In this document: positions 32,350 through 40,885 of the stretch, piece after piece
How positions within the stretch are numbered: position 1 is the first letter of the stretch
Layout of the letters: every line of letters starts with the position of its first letter
From: JAJXWB01 sp046349215
GTDB lineage: Bacteria > Pseudomonadota > Alphaproteobacteria > Rhizobiales > Beijerinckiaceae
Assembly (NCBI GenBank): GCA_046349215.1
Contig: JAXMCV010000002.1
Span: 620,001 to 684,000, forward strand
Direction of reading: 5' to 3'
DNA: 64,000 nt
The notes under the pieces: model-generated
Seen by the model: only the letters and a program-made list of their open reading frames with translations
Told to the model about the DNA's origin: nothing
The model's database searches: none
Position numbers and translations under genes: made by a program

Positions 32350-33263
32350 TGGACCTGCCCCGCGTCCTGCCCGTCACCGTGATCGGCGGTTATCTCGGCG
32401 CGGGCAAGACGACGCTGGTCAATCACCTGCTGCGCCATGCCGGTCGGCGCATCGCCGTCGCGGTCAACGATTTCGGGCAGCTCGCCATCGATCAGGATTT
32501 GATCGTCGGCGCCGAGGGCAATGTGCTGACGCTGGCCGGCGGCTGCGTCTGCTGTTCGATCGGCGACGATTTTCTCGGCGGCGTTTCCGAACTGGCGCGG
32601 CGCGAGGACATCGACCACATCCTCGTCGAGGCGAGCGGCGTGGCGCTGCCGGCGTCCATCGCGCGCAGCGGGGCGCTCGTGCGCGGCCTCGCGCACGAGG
32701 CGACTCTGGTCGTCGTCGATTGCGAGACCGTGCGCGCCAATGCGGCCGACAGGTACATGGGCGACACGATCCTGCGGCAACTCGCCGAAGCCGATCTGGT
32801 CGTCGCCAACAAGAGCGATCTCGTCGCGCCGGATGCGCGCGAGGCGCTGGCGTCCTGGATCGCGACACAGGCGCCGCTTTCCGAAATCTTGTTCGCGGAG
32901 CGTGGCCGGATCGCGCCCGACATAGCGCTCGGCCATCGCGACCGCAGTCCGTTCGCCTGCGACGAACCGCAGCCGGCGCACGAGACCGGCGCGATCGACA
33001 GCGTCTCGCTCGAACTTGCCGGTTGCTACGATGTCGCCGCGCTCGCCGCAGCGCTGGCCGACGCCTCGCTCGGCCTCGTGCGCGCGAAAGGTTTTGCGCG
33101 GGATGCTTCAGGCGCGTGGAAGTCGATCCAGGTCATCGGCCGGCGCTTCGAAATCGCGGATGCGCCGCCGCGCGCGGGCGCGGGCCGGCTCGTGTGCATC
33201 GCGCACGGACGGAAGGTGGAACGCGAAAGGATTGCGGGCGCAGCTGCCTCAACCAGCCGGTGA
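32349..33263 (+). CDS. COG0523 (CobW/ZNG1-type) GTPase metallochaperone
   Basis: 304-residue G3E GTPase. P-loop GGYLGAGKTT (about residues 13-22), metal-binding GGCVCCSIGDDF (CxCC, about 64-75), the EASG switch and guanine-specificity NKSD (about 152-155). A short C-terminal CobW domain ends after ERERIAGAA. COG0523 members deliver zinc, cobalt or iron to partner enzymes. The one-base overlap (TGATG) with the amidohydrolase gene suggests that enzyme as the client, which is inference. No Zur-like site was seen upstream. Confidence 0.9.
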   Translation: MDLPRVLPVTVIGGYLGAGKTTLVNHLLRHAGRRIAVAVNDFGQLAIDQDLIVGAEGNVLTLAGGCVCCSIGDDFLGGVSELARREDIDHILVEASGVALPASIARSGALVRGLAHEATLVVVDCETVRANAADRYMGDTILRQLAEADLVVANKSDLVAPDAREALASWIATQAPLSEILFAERGRIAPDIALGHRDRSPFACDEPQPAHETGAIDSVSLELAGCYDVAALAAALADASLGLVRAKGFARDASGAWKSIQVIGRRFEIADAPPRAGAGRLVCIAHGRKVERERIAGAAASTSR

Positions 33264-33277
33264 TGTCGCGACCTTGT

Positions 33278-33303
33278 CCCTCTCCCCGCGAGCGGGGAGA
33301 GGG
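33278..33303. terminator. GC hairpin between convergent cobW-like and aidB genes (type B repeat half)
   Basis: An 11-12 bp perfect stem CCCTCTCCCCGC / GCGGGGAGAGGG with a 2-4 base loop in the 44-base gap between convergent genes. It has the core of the type B extragenic palindromes at 46077-46219 and 52795-52940, here as a single arm. A two-way terminator role is likely, though the T-run is weak. Confidence 0.65.
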
Positions 33304-33307
33304 AGTT

Positions 33308-34999
33308 CTACCTCGCCCGCGCGCGCTCCACGATCGCCTTGCAATCCACGTTCTTCGGCAGCGCGCCGTATTGATGCGCGCCGCGGCTCTCCATGCGCGA
33401 TGCGCAATAGGCGTCGGACACGAAGGCCGGCGCATGACGCACCAGCACGCTCGCCTGGAAGGCGACGGCGAGACGGTCGACGAGATCGCGCGCGCGCATT
33501 TCGAAATCGTCCGTCTCGCGCATGTCTTCCTTCAGGGCTGCGACATGCCGGTCGTAGGCGGCGTTTGCGCCATTCGCCGCCTCGACTTCCGCGAAATAGA
33601 CGGCGAGCGTCTCCGGCGTCCGGCTCAGCGCGCGCAGCACATCGAGGCATTGCACATTGCCCGAGCCTTCCCAGATCGCATTGACCGGGCTCTCGCGGAA
33701 GATGCGCGGCATCGGGCCGTCCTCCATCACGCCGGAGCCGCCGATGCATTCCATCGCCTCGGCCGCGACGCCGGGCGTGCGCTTGCAGATCCAGTATTTG
33801 CCGATCGCCGCGCCGATGCGCATGAGCTGCGCCTCGCTTTCGTCGGCGCGATTGTCGAGCGCGCGGCCGATGCGCATGGTCAGCGCGACGGCGGCTTCCG
33901 TCTCGAGCGCCAGGTCGGCCAGCACGTTCTGCATGATCGGCTGGTCGATCAACAGCTTTCCGAAGGCCGCGCGTTGCCGGCAATGGTCGACCGCCTGAAC
34001 GAGCGCCGAACGCATGATCGAGGACGAACCGATCATGCAGTCGAAACGCGTCATCGCCACCATTTCGATGATGGTCGCGACGCCGCGTCCTTCCTTGCCG
34101 ACCATCCAGCCGAAGGCGCCGCGCAACTCCGTCTCGCTCGAGGCGTTGGAAGCGTTGCCCATCTTCTTCTTCAACCGCAGCACCTGCAGCGGGTTCTTGG
34201 TTCCGTCCGGCTTCCAGCGCGGCACGAGGAAGCAGGAGAGGCCGCCCGGCGCCTGCGCCAGAACGAGAAAGGCGTCGCACATGGGCGCCGAGACGAAGAA
34301 TTTGTGACCGACCAGTTCGTATTCGCCGCCGGGACCGCCGGCGCCGACGGGAACGGCGCGCGTCGTGTTGGCGCGCACGTCGGAGCCGCCCTGCTTCTCG
34401 GTCATCGCCATGCCGATCGTCACGCCCTTCTTCTGGTCGACCGGCACGTTTCTCGGGTCGTATTCGCGCGCGAAGATCTTCGGCAGCCATTGCCTGGCGA
34501 CATCGGGCTGCAGCGTTAGCGCCGGCGCGCAGGCGAACGTCATGCTGATCGGGCAGCCGTGGCCGGGCTCGACCTGGCTGTGCATGTAGAAGCGCGCGGC
34601 GCGCGCGACATGCGCGCCCTGGCGCGGATCGGTCCAGGGCGAGGAATGCAGGCCCTCCTCGATCGAGGTCTTCATCAGCTGGTGATAGGAGGGATGGAAG
34701 CGCACGAGATCGATGCGGCGGCCGTAGCGGTCGTGCGTGTCGAATTCCGGCAGGTGGCGATTGGCCTCGACGCCGAGGTCGAGATAGGCGGCCGTTCCGA
34801 TCCGCGCGCCGAAATCGGCGATGTCGTTGGCGGCCCAGCCCGCGCCTTCGCGGGCTACGGCTTCGGCAAGCGGCCTGTCGCCGGTGAAGAGGTTGTAGTC
34901 GACGAGTTCGACCGGCTGGTTGAGAACCTCGTGGGTGACGGCGCCATAGGCGTCGGGGCCAGCGGATCGGGCTTGCGCGGACATGGCTTGGGCGGACAT
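33308..34999 (-). CDS. aidB: AidB-like acyl-CoA-dehydrogenase-family protein
   Basis: 563-residue flavoprotein of the AidB branch. The N-terminal domain NQPVELVDYNLFTGDRPLAEA is typical of AidB and absent from normal acyl-CoA dehydrogenases. FAD-domain motifs TEKQGGSDVRANT (about 212-224) and GASGVMEDG-like GGSGVMEDGPMPRIFRES follow. E. coli AidB (541 residues) binds DNA and is induced by alkylation damage. The ATG at 34999 is preceded by GGGAGAA. A role in alkylation protection is inferred from the family; it stands alone with no ada gene near. Confidence 0.88.
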   Translation of the reverse strand: MSAQAMSAQARSAGPDAYGAVTHEVLNQPVELVDYNLFTGDRPLAEAVAREGAGWAANDIADFGARIGTAAYLDLGVEANRHLPEFDTHDRYGRRIDLVRFHPSYHQLMKTSIEEGLHSSPWTDPRQGAHVARAARFYMHSQVEPGHGCPISMTFACAPALTLQPDVARQWLPKIFAREYDPRNVPVDQKKGVTIGMAMTEKQGGSDVRANTTRAVPVGAGGPGGEYELVGHKFFVSAPMCDAFLVLAQAPGGLSCFLVPRWKPDGTKNPLQVLRLKKKMGNASNASSETELRGAFGWMVGKEGRGVATIIEMVAMTRFDCMIGSSSIMRSALVQAVDHCRQRAAFGKLLIDQPIMQNVLADLALETEAAVALTMRIGRALDNRADESEAQLMRIGAAIGKYWICKRTPGVAAEAMECIGGSGVMEDGPMPRIFRESPVNAIWEGSGNVQCLDVLRALSRTPETLAVYFAEVEAANGANAAYDRHVAALKEDMRETDDFEMRARDLVDRLAVAFQASVLVRHAPAFVSDAYCASRMESRGAHQYGALPKNVDCKAIVERARAR

Positions 35000-35059
35000 G
35001 GCGTTCTCCCGTGACTGTGTTCACAGCTTTCTGTAAGGATAGCTCGTTTCTCCTCGCGC

Positions 35060-35172
35060 CGTCATGCCCGGTCTTGCGCCGGGCATCCACGCCAAGGGAA
35101 ACATGAGACGACGTCGACTGGCCCTGTTGTCGCGGCCCGACGTGGATGGCCGGGACAAGCCCGGCCATGACG
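35060..35172. repeat. extragenic palindromic repeat, type A, copy 3
   Basis: 113-base two-armed palindrome with ends CGTCATGCCCGG and CCGGCCATGACG and the internal CATCCACG / CGTGGATG pair shared with the other copies. It sits between the divergent aidB and tapT genes, ending 17 bases before the tapT start, so it may also affect promoter placement. Confidence 0.85.
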
Positions 35173-35188
35173 CGAGAGATTGCAGGAC

Positions 35189-35944
35189 ATGGACGACAAG
35201 CAGACGCCGCAGGCGCCGGAGACGATCGACACGCCCGCCTGTCCACATTGCGGCAAGCCCGAGCCGCTCTGCGTCTGCGAGAGCGTGGCCACGATCGACA
35301 ACCGGGTGGAAGTGCTGATCCTGCAGCACCCGCAGGAGCAGGACAGGCTGCTCGGCACGGCGCGGCTGGCCGCGACCATCCTGTCGAAATCGGTCTTCAG
35401 GATCGGCCTTTCGTGGTCGAGCCTCGGCAAGGCGCTCGGCCACGAGGCGGAAGCCGGACAATGGGCCGTCCTGCATCTGGGTTCGGCGAAGACTGGCGAA
35501 TTGCCCGACAATCGGGAAGTCGTCGTGCTCGACAAGAAGGGCGCGGCCATCGAGGACCAGGACGCCGCGTTGAAGGGCGTGAAGGGGATCGTCGTCTTCG
35601 ACGGCACGTGGGCGCAGGCCAAGACCCTGTGGTGGCGCAACGCCTGGGTCCTGAAGGCGCGTCGCCTCGTGCTCAATCCGAAGCGGCGCTCGCTCTACGG
35701 CGATCTGCGGCGCGAGCCGCGCCACGAAAGCCTGTCGACGATCGAGGCGATCGGGCTCGCCCTGTCGGCGATCGAACGCAAGCCGCAGATCGAGACCGAC
35801 CTGCGCGCATCATTCCAAACGATGCTGAACAAATACAAGGATGCCGTCGCCTCGGGCGTCGTGACGCCGGAGACTCCGAAACAGGGCGGCGGCAAGCGCG
35901 ACTGGCGCGGCAAGTCGCGTCGCAGTCAGTCCCGTCGCGCGTAG
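35189..35944 (+). CDS. tapT: DTW-domain tRNA-uridine aminocarboxypropyltransferase
   Basis: 251-residue SPOUT-class enzyme that adds the 3-amino-3-carboxypropyl group of S-adenosylmethionine to a tRNA uridine (acp3U). It has an N-terminal zinc-ribbon CPHCGKPEPLCVC (about residues 16-28), LQHPQEQDR, the conserved FDGTWAQAKTLWWRN (DTW motif variant, about 140-154) and a C-terminal basic tail. The ATG at 35189 is used; TTG at 35180 is an alternative. Convergent overlap of 19 bases with the FkbM methyltransferase gene. Confidence 0.88.
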   Translation: MDDKQTPQAPETIDTPACPHCGKPEPLCVCESVATIDNRVEVLILQHPQEQDRLLGTARLAATILSKSVFRIGLSWSSLGKALGHEAEAGQWAVLHLGSAKTGELPDNREVVVLDKKGAAIEDQDAALKGVKGIVVFDGTWAQAKTLWWRNAWVLKARRLVLNPKRRSLYGDLRREPRHESLSTIEAIGLALSAIERKPQIETDLRASFQTMLNKYKDAVASGVVTPETPKQGGGKRDWRGKSRRSQSRRA

Positions 35945-36696
35945 ATGTCGCCGGAATTGGCTGCGTGCGGCAGGCCCGCGACATGCGCGGCCATTTCGTC
36001 CGCGCCGATCCAAGCGTCGAGAGAAAGTCGCTGGCTTTCGCCGAGCGCGATGTTGAAGCGATAGCCGCCGCGCGTGGCGAGCCGCTCGAGGCAGCGATAT
36101 GCGATGTCGCGCTGGATGGTCGTGAATTCGAAGGACAGCGCCGGCAGGGCGCGTGTCAGGCCGGCCAGCGCCTCGGCCTCGAAGCCCTCGACGTCGATCT
36201 TCGCGAAATCCGGTACGCCATGCGCTGCAATCAGAGTGTCGAGCGTCGTGCAGCGCGCCTCGACCTGCATGTCCCAGGATTGTCCTTCCCAGCCGGCGGC
36301 GCCATGGGCCGCCGCAATGAAACCGGAAGACGCCGTGCTGACGGTCGGGTTCCGCGAATTGACGCGCAGCGTGATCGTCGTCTCCCGCGCGCCGCAGGCG
36401 GCTTCCACCAGCGTGACATCGGCGTCGCCTTCGTAGATCGATCGAATGGCGCGCGCGCACAAGGGTTGGGGCTCCAGCGCCACGACGCGCGCGCCGAGCC
36501 TGCGAAACGCGCCGATGCGGTCGCCGACATGCGCGCCGATGTCGAAGGCAAGGGCGCCGGGCCGCAGGAATTGCGCGTAGAGCGCCGCCATCGCCGCCTC
36601 GTGCGCCGGATCGCCGTAATAGACGTCGAGCGAGCGTCGCAGGTTCGCGAAATCCGGATCGGCCTTCAGCGCGGCGATGCGGTCTGCGCGCGACAT
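35926..36696 (-). CDS. FkbM-family methyltransferase
   Basis: 256-residue S-adenosylmethionine methyltransferase. FDIGAHVGDRIGAFRRLGARVVALEP (about 51-76) is motif I, and PDFAKIDVEGFEAEALAGL (about 165-183) is the FkbM signature. The family methylates hydroxyl groups of sugars, lipids or antibiotics. It shares a TGATG junction with the upstream MFS gene, so the two are one operon. Substrate unknown. Confidence 0.88.
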   Translation of the reverse strand: MSRADRIAALKADPDFANLRRSLDVYYGDPAHEAAMAALYAQFLRPGALAFDIGAHVGDRIGAFRRLGARVVALEPQPLCARAIRSIYEGDADVTLVEAACGARETTITLRVNSRNPTVSTASSGFIAAAHGAAGWEGQSWDMQVEARCTTLDTLIAAHGVPDFAKIDVEGFEAEALAGLTRALPALSFEFTTIQRDIAYRCLERLATRGGYRFNIALGESQRLSLDAWIGADEMAAHVAGLPHAANSGDIYARRD

Positions 36697-37925
36697 CAGG
36701 CCTCCTGCGCTTCCAGACGGTCGGCGCGCCGCAATTCGGGAAAGAGCTTCATCCACAGGAGCGCCACGAGGATCGTGCCGATTCCGCCGATCAGCCCGGC
36801 CGGCACGGCGCCGAACAGGCCGGCGACCATGCCGGATTCGAATTCGCCGAGCTGGTTCGACGTGCCGATGAACAGCGAGTTCACGGCGTTGACGCGGCCG
36901 CGCATGTCGTCCGGGGTGCCGAGCTGCACCAGCGACTGGCGCACGACGACGCTGATGTTGTCGACCGCGCCGGTGACCGCCAGCGCGACGAGCGAGACGA
37001 CGAAGCTCGTGGAGAGCGAGAAGACGACGATCGCCAGCCCGAAGACGATGACCGACCAGAACATCTTCATGCCGACGGCGCCGCCGATGTTGCGGCTGAC
37101 GAGCAGCGACATGGCGACCGCGCCGACGGCCGGCGCCGAGCGCAGCAGGCCGAGGCCGAGCGCGCCGACCTGCAATATGTCCTGCGCGAAGATCGGCAGC
37201 AGCGCCGTCACGCCGCCGAGCAGGACGGCGAACAGGTCGAGCGAGATCGCGCCGAGGATCACGGGGCGGCGGAAGATGAAGCTTACGCCGGAGAAGATCG
37301 AGGCGAGCGTGACCGGCTCCTTCGACGGGATGCGCGCGCGCAGGACGACGGCGAGGATGGTCGCGCAGGCGAGGCCGGAGAAGACGGCGGCGAGGCCCAG
37401 CGGCACAGGCGCGCCCAGCGCATAGAGCAGGCCGCCGAGCGACGGCCCCACGATATTGGCGGTCTGCATGGCCGACGACGAATAGGCGACGCTGCGCGGC
37501 AGATCGCTCGCCGGCACGATGCCCGGCAGCAGGGCCGCCATCGTCGGATGCTCGAAGGCGCGCGAGGCGCCGAGCAGCACGACCGCCGCGAAGATCGCCG
37601 GGATCGAAAGCCATTCGCTGTCGGCGCCGAGCGCGACGATGGCGAGCACGATCGCGTTCACCACTTCGCAGATCGCCACGATGCGACGGCGGTCGAAACG
37701 GTCGGCGACCGGGCCGACGACGAAAGTCAGCACGACCATCGGCAGGAAACCGGCGAGGCCGATCATGCCGAGCAGGTATGCGCTGCCGGTGCGCGCATAG
37801 ACGAGCCAGCCGATCGAGACGCCGGCCATCTGGTACGACAGCGAGGCGACGACACGGCAGAGCAGGAAAAAACGGAAGGAAGCGCGTGCTTGCACGGCTT
37901 CCGGCGACGCATGTTCCAATGCCAC
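36696..37925 (-). CDS. MFS transporter (EntS-like)
   Basis: 409-residue membrane carrier with about 12 hydrophobic helices. The MFS loop-2/3 motif is seen as GPVADRFDRRRIV (about residues 71-83). It resembles the MFS_3/EntS group that exports siderophores or drugs. The start is a GTG at 37925, with a TTG two codons later as an alternative. It is followed by the FkbM methyltransferase (1-base overlap), so it may export the methylated product. Confidence 0.85.
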   Translation of the reverse strand: MALEHASPEAVQARASFRFFLLCRVVASLSYQMAGVSIGWLVYARTGSAYLLGMIGLAGFLPMVVLTFVVGPVADRFDRRRIVAICEVVNAIVLAIVALGADSEWLSIPAIFAAVVLLGASRAFEHPTMAALLPGIVPASDLPRSVAYSSSAMQTANIVGPSLGGLLYALGAPVPLGLAAVFSGLACATILAVVLRARIPSKEPVTLASIFSGVSFIFRRPVILGAISLDLFAVLLGGVTALLPIFAQDILQVGALGLGLLRSAPAVGAVAMSLLVSRNIGGAVGMKMFWSVIVFGLAIVVFSLSTSFVVSLVALAVTGAVDNISVVVRQSLVQLGTPDDMRGRVNAVNSLFIGTSNQLGEFESGMVAGLFGAVPAGLIGGIGTILVALLWMKLFPELRRADRLEAQEA

Positions 37926-37992
37926 GACCCTGCGCGGCCGCTGGCCGCCTGCATCGGGTCTAGGTCATGCGGCGCGCGAGGTCAAAATCGCC

Positions 37993-38697
37993 CTAGGACT
38001 CGCGCGGCGCCTCGACGTAGAGCCCCTCCGGCCCCACCCAGGCCATGCAATCGTGGACCTTGCCGACGCCGGGAATGTTCTCGCACAGCACGCGCAGGGC
38101 GTCGCGCTCGCGTTCGTCGAGAATGGCGCCGGAAAGCGTCACCTCGCCGTGGTCGACGTCCACGCCGATCAGGCCGACGGGCGCCCATTTCTGGGCCGTC
38201 AGTTCGGACAGGATGCGCTCGCGGATCGCCCGGTCGGATTTCGGCGTCGCGACCAGTTCGCGCTGCGCCAGGCGGCGGATCACGTCGGCGCGCGAAACGA
38301 TTCCGACGACCTTGCCGCCGCGCAGGACCGGCAGCCGCTTGATGCGCCGCTTCTCCATGAGTTCGACGATTTCCGGCAGCGGCGTGCGCTCGTGAATGGC
38401 GAGCGGGGCGTCGGTCATGATCTCGCTCACGCGTCTCCCGTGCGCGTGAACGTAGTCGAGCGCCTCGCGCCCCGGTCCCAGCAGCAATTCCAGCCAGCGC
38501 GCGCGTTTCTTCTGCGTTCCGAGTTCCGCGCGGCGCAGCAGGTCGCCTTCCGTCAGCATGCCGACGAGCGCGCCGGAATCGTCGACGACGGGCAGTCCGC
38601 TCAGTCGCTTGTCGAGCATCAGGCGAACGGCGTCGTCGATCCGCGCATCGGCCGCAATGACCACGGCCGGAGCGGTCATCAGTTCGGCGGCGTTCAT
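37993..38697 (-). CDS. CBS-pair and BON domain protein
   Basis: 234-residue protein. Two CBS domains are about residues 1-57 (LMTAPAVVIAADARIDDAVRLM ... SGLPVVDDSG) and 88-150 (IMTDAPLAIHERTPL ... KRLPVLRGGKVVGIVS). A C-terminal BON domain is about 155-225 (IRERILSELTAQ ... GVDVDHGEVTLSGAI). CBS pairs bind adenine nucleotides and BON domains contact membranes or proteins. Such proteins are common stress-linked regulators in Hyphomicrobiales, but this one has no known partner here. Confidence 0.9.
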   Translation of the reverse strand: MNAAELMTAPAVVIAADARIDDAVRLMLDKRLSGLPVVDDSGALVGMLTEGDLLRRAELGTQKKRARWLELLLGPGREALDYVHAHGRRVSEIMTDAPLAIHERTPLPEIVELMEKRRIKRLPVLRGGKVVGIVSRADVIRRLAQRELVATPKSDRAIRERILSELTAQKWAPVGLIGVDVDHGEVTLSGAILDERERDALRVLCENIPGVGKVHDCMAWVGPEGLYVEAPRES

Positions 38698-38803
38698 GTC
38701 AGCCTCCAGGCGCCCGGCTTGGCCGGATCAGCCCCCCAACGTCAGGGAGACTGCGCCGGGGGTGGCGCGGGCGCCTTGAGGCATAGCAATTTGCGCTGCA
38801 ACG

Positions 38804-39979
38804 TCAGGCTCTTGCCAGCTCCAGCGCCGCCGCCAGCAGCGCGCGGTCGGCGCCGCGGCCGCCGACCAGCGAAATGCCGAGAGGCGCGCCGTCGACCTTG
38901 CCTGCGGGCAGGACGAGTTGCGGCAGGCCGCCCATGCCGGCCGGGCACAGGAAAGCCATGGCGTCGGCGCGATAGGCCTCGAAGACGGCGGTCGTCGAAT
39001 CGAGGCGCGGCGCCGCGCCATGCAGGACGGGCGCGATCATCAACCCGTCGTTCGCATAGAGCGAGGCCAGATGGCTCGCGAAGCTCTCGCGCAACGCGCG
39101 CGCGGCGACGACTTCGGGGTCAGTGACCTTTCGCGCGAGTTCGACGCGTTCGAGAACATGCGCCCCGAGCACGGGACGGCGCGACAGGAACCAGCCGCCG
39201 TGCATGGCCCAGGCCTCGTGCGCCTGGATGGTGCGGAACGCGTCGTAGACGAGGTTGGGATCGCGATCGTAGACCTTTGCCGGCGCCGCCTTGCCCAGGA
39301 CCTTCTCGATCTTCTCGACGGCCGGCGCCAGCGCCGCGCGCGCGGCCTCCGGCAGCAGCGCGAACAGGTCGGCGGCGATAATCACGCGCTTTGCTCCAAC
39401 GCCGGCCTGCGGCAGCAGGACGTCGCCGACGGCGGCCATCGTCTGCGCGTTGCGCGCGAAGAAGCCGCAGGTGTCGAGACTCGGCGCCAGAGGCATGCAG
39501 TTCCCGAGCGAAATCGCGCCATGCGTCGGGCGCAGGCCGTAGAGGCCGCAGAAGCTCGCCGGCGCGCGGACCGAGCCGCCGGTGTCGGTGCCGAGCGCGA
39601 AATCGCAGAGGCCGGCGGCGACCGCGCTGGCCGATCCCGAGGACGAGCCGCCCGGCACGCGGTCGGGCGCGGCCGAATTCACCGGCGTGCCGAAATGCGC
39701 GTTCGTGCCGTACAGCGACCAGGCGAGTTCTTCCGTATGCGTCTTGCCGACGAACAGCGCGCCTGCGTCCAGCAATGTCTGCACGACAGGCGCATTCGCC
39801 TTCGCCAGGCCGCTCTCGGCAAGTTTCACGGGATTGCCGCAGGCGGTCGGATAGCCGGCGATCTCGAACAGGTCCTTCACGCCGAAGGTCAGGCTCTGCA
39901 GCTTGCCGCCGGCGCGACCGGGAATGGCGACGGGCGGATAGGGCATGAAAGCGTGCACGGGGTCTGCGCCGAGAAGCAT
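38804..39979 (-). CDS. amidase-signature-family amidase
   Basis: 391-residue Ser-cisSer-Lys hydrolase. The triad residues are Lys35 (GVKDLFE), a Ser of GGSSSGSAS (about 110-118) and Ser136 (GTDTGGSVRAPA). The sequence is shorter than GatA (about 480) and lacks its C-terminal part, so it is a small-amide amidase rather than the tRNA amidotransferase subunit. It is divergent from the FNR gene, and the FNR box between them could affect it too. Substrate unknown. Confidence 0.9.
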   Translation of the reverse strand: MLLGADPVHAFMPYPPVAIPGRAGGKLQSLTFGVKDLFEIAGYPTACGNPVKLAESGLAKANAPVVQTLLDAGALFVGKTHTEELAWSLYGTNAHFGTPVNSAAPDRVPGGSSSGSASAVAAGLCDFALGTDTGGSVRAPASFCGLYGLRPTHGAISLGNCMPLAPSLDTCGFFARNAQTMAAVGDVLLPQAGVGAKRVIIAADLFALLPEAARAALAPAVEKIEKVLGKAAPAKVYDRDPNLVYDAFRTIQAHEAWAMHGGWFLSRRPVLGAHVLERVELARKVTDPEVVAARALRESFASHLASLYANDGLMIAPVLHGAAPRLDSTTAVFEAYRADAMAFLCPAGMGGLPQLVLPAGKVDGAPLGISLVGGRGADRALLAAALELARA

Positions 39980-40049
39980 GGGTCGTCCTTTTGTCGAATG
40001 CGTCGGATCGCCGCGAGGCTAGCACGCATGATCGCATATCGTCGCAAGT

Positions 40050-40063
40050 TTGATCTGCATTAA
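40050..40063. promoter_or_regulatory. FNR/FixK box (anaerobox)
   Basis: TTGAT-CTGC-ATTAA matches the consensus TTGAT-N4-ATCAA at 9 of 10 fixed positions. It lies 85 bases upstream of the fnr start and 71 bases upstream of the divergent amidase, suggesting that the FNR protein regulates its own gene. Confidence 0.75.
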
Positions 40064-40147
40064 GTCGCATCACTCCGGCGCGGCGTACACAGCCTCCACA
40101 ACATGGCGCTTCGTCTGGGGGGATCGGCGCGGCCTGCGGAGATCAGG

Positions 40148-40876
40148 ATGAGTGGGCTGAGGGAGGCCGTTCCCGCGTCCAGCGCAGATAGCCCCTGCGC
40201 ATTTTGCACGGCGCTGACGCACGGGATTTGCGGCGCGCTTTCGCCCGAGGAGCGGAGCGAGATCGACCGGCTCGCGAAGCGCGCCGCCTTCGAGCCGAAG
40301 GAGACGCTGTTCTCGCAGGGGCAGGCGGCCAATCGCGTCTACACGGTCACGTCGGGCGTCGTTCGTCTCTACAAGCTCCTGCCCGACGGCCGCCGCCAGA
40401 TCATCGGCTTCCGGATCACAGGCGACTTCATCGGCCTCGCCTCGGGCGCAAACCACGCGCTTTCCGCCGACGCCATCAACCGCGTTTCCGTCTGCTGGTT
40501 TTCCAAACCCTTGTTCGCGCGGTTTTCCGAAGACAAGCCGGCGATGCTGCGCAAGCTGAACGAGTTCGCGCATCGGGAGATCGCCGCCGCGCACGAGCGC
40601 ATGTTGCTGCTCGGACGATTCACCGCCGACGAGAAGATCGCGTCCTTCATCCTGGCGTGGCGGGAGCGCACGCGCAGGATCGGGCGCGCCAAGGAGATCG
40701 TCGAATTGCCGATGAGCCGGCGCGATATCGCCGACTATCTCGGACTGACGATCGAGACCGTGAGCCGCACCTTCACCAAGCTCGAACGCGAAAAGGTCTT
40801 CGCGGTCGTCACGGGCGGGGCGCGCGTGATGGACGAAAAGCGGGCCGCGGCGCTGGCGACCGCGCTGCCCAACTGA
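40148..40876 (+). CDS. fnr: FNR-type oxygen-sensing transcription regulator (FnrN/FnrL group)
   Basis: 242-residue CRP/FNR protein. The N-terminal cysteine cluster Cys17, Cys20, Cys28 (CAFCTALTHGIC, C-x2-C-x7-C) plus Cys116 (RVSVCWFS) gives four ligands for an oxygen-labile 4Fe-4S cluster, as in FnrL/FnrN and unlike FixK. The C-terminal helix-turn-helix has MSRRDIADYLGLTIETVSRT with the E-x2-SR contact residues of FNR. The ATG at 40148 has GGAG 6 bases upstream and was preferred to 40103. It is convergent with ccmF, 9 bases from its stop. It likely activates genes for low-oxygen respiration. Confidence 0.92.
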   Translation: MSGLREAVPASSADSPCAFCTALTHGICGALSPEERSEIDRLAKRAAFEPKETLFSQGQAANRVYTVTSGVVRLYKLLPDGRRQIIGFRITGDFIGLASGANHALSADAINRVSVCWFSKPLFARFSEDKPAMLRKLNEFAHREIAAAHERMLLLGRFTADEKIASFILAWRERTRRIGRAKEIVELPMSRRDIADYLGLTIETVSRTFTKLEREKVFAVVTGGARVMDEKRAAALATALPN

Positions 40877-40885
40877 CAGCCTCGA

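Noticed and set aside
38804..39979. GatA (tRNA amidotransferase subunit A)
   Set aside because: The protein is about 90 residues too short and no gatB or gatC is near.
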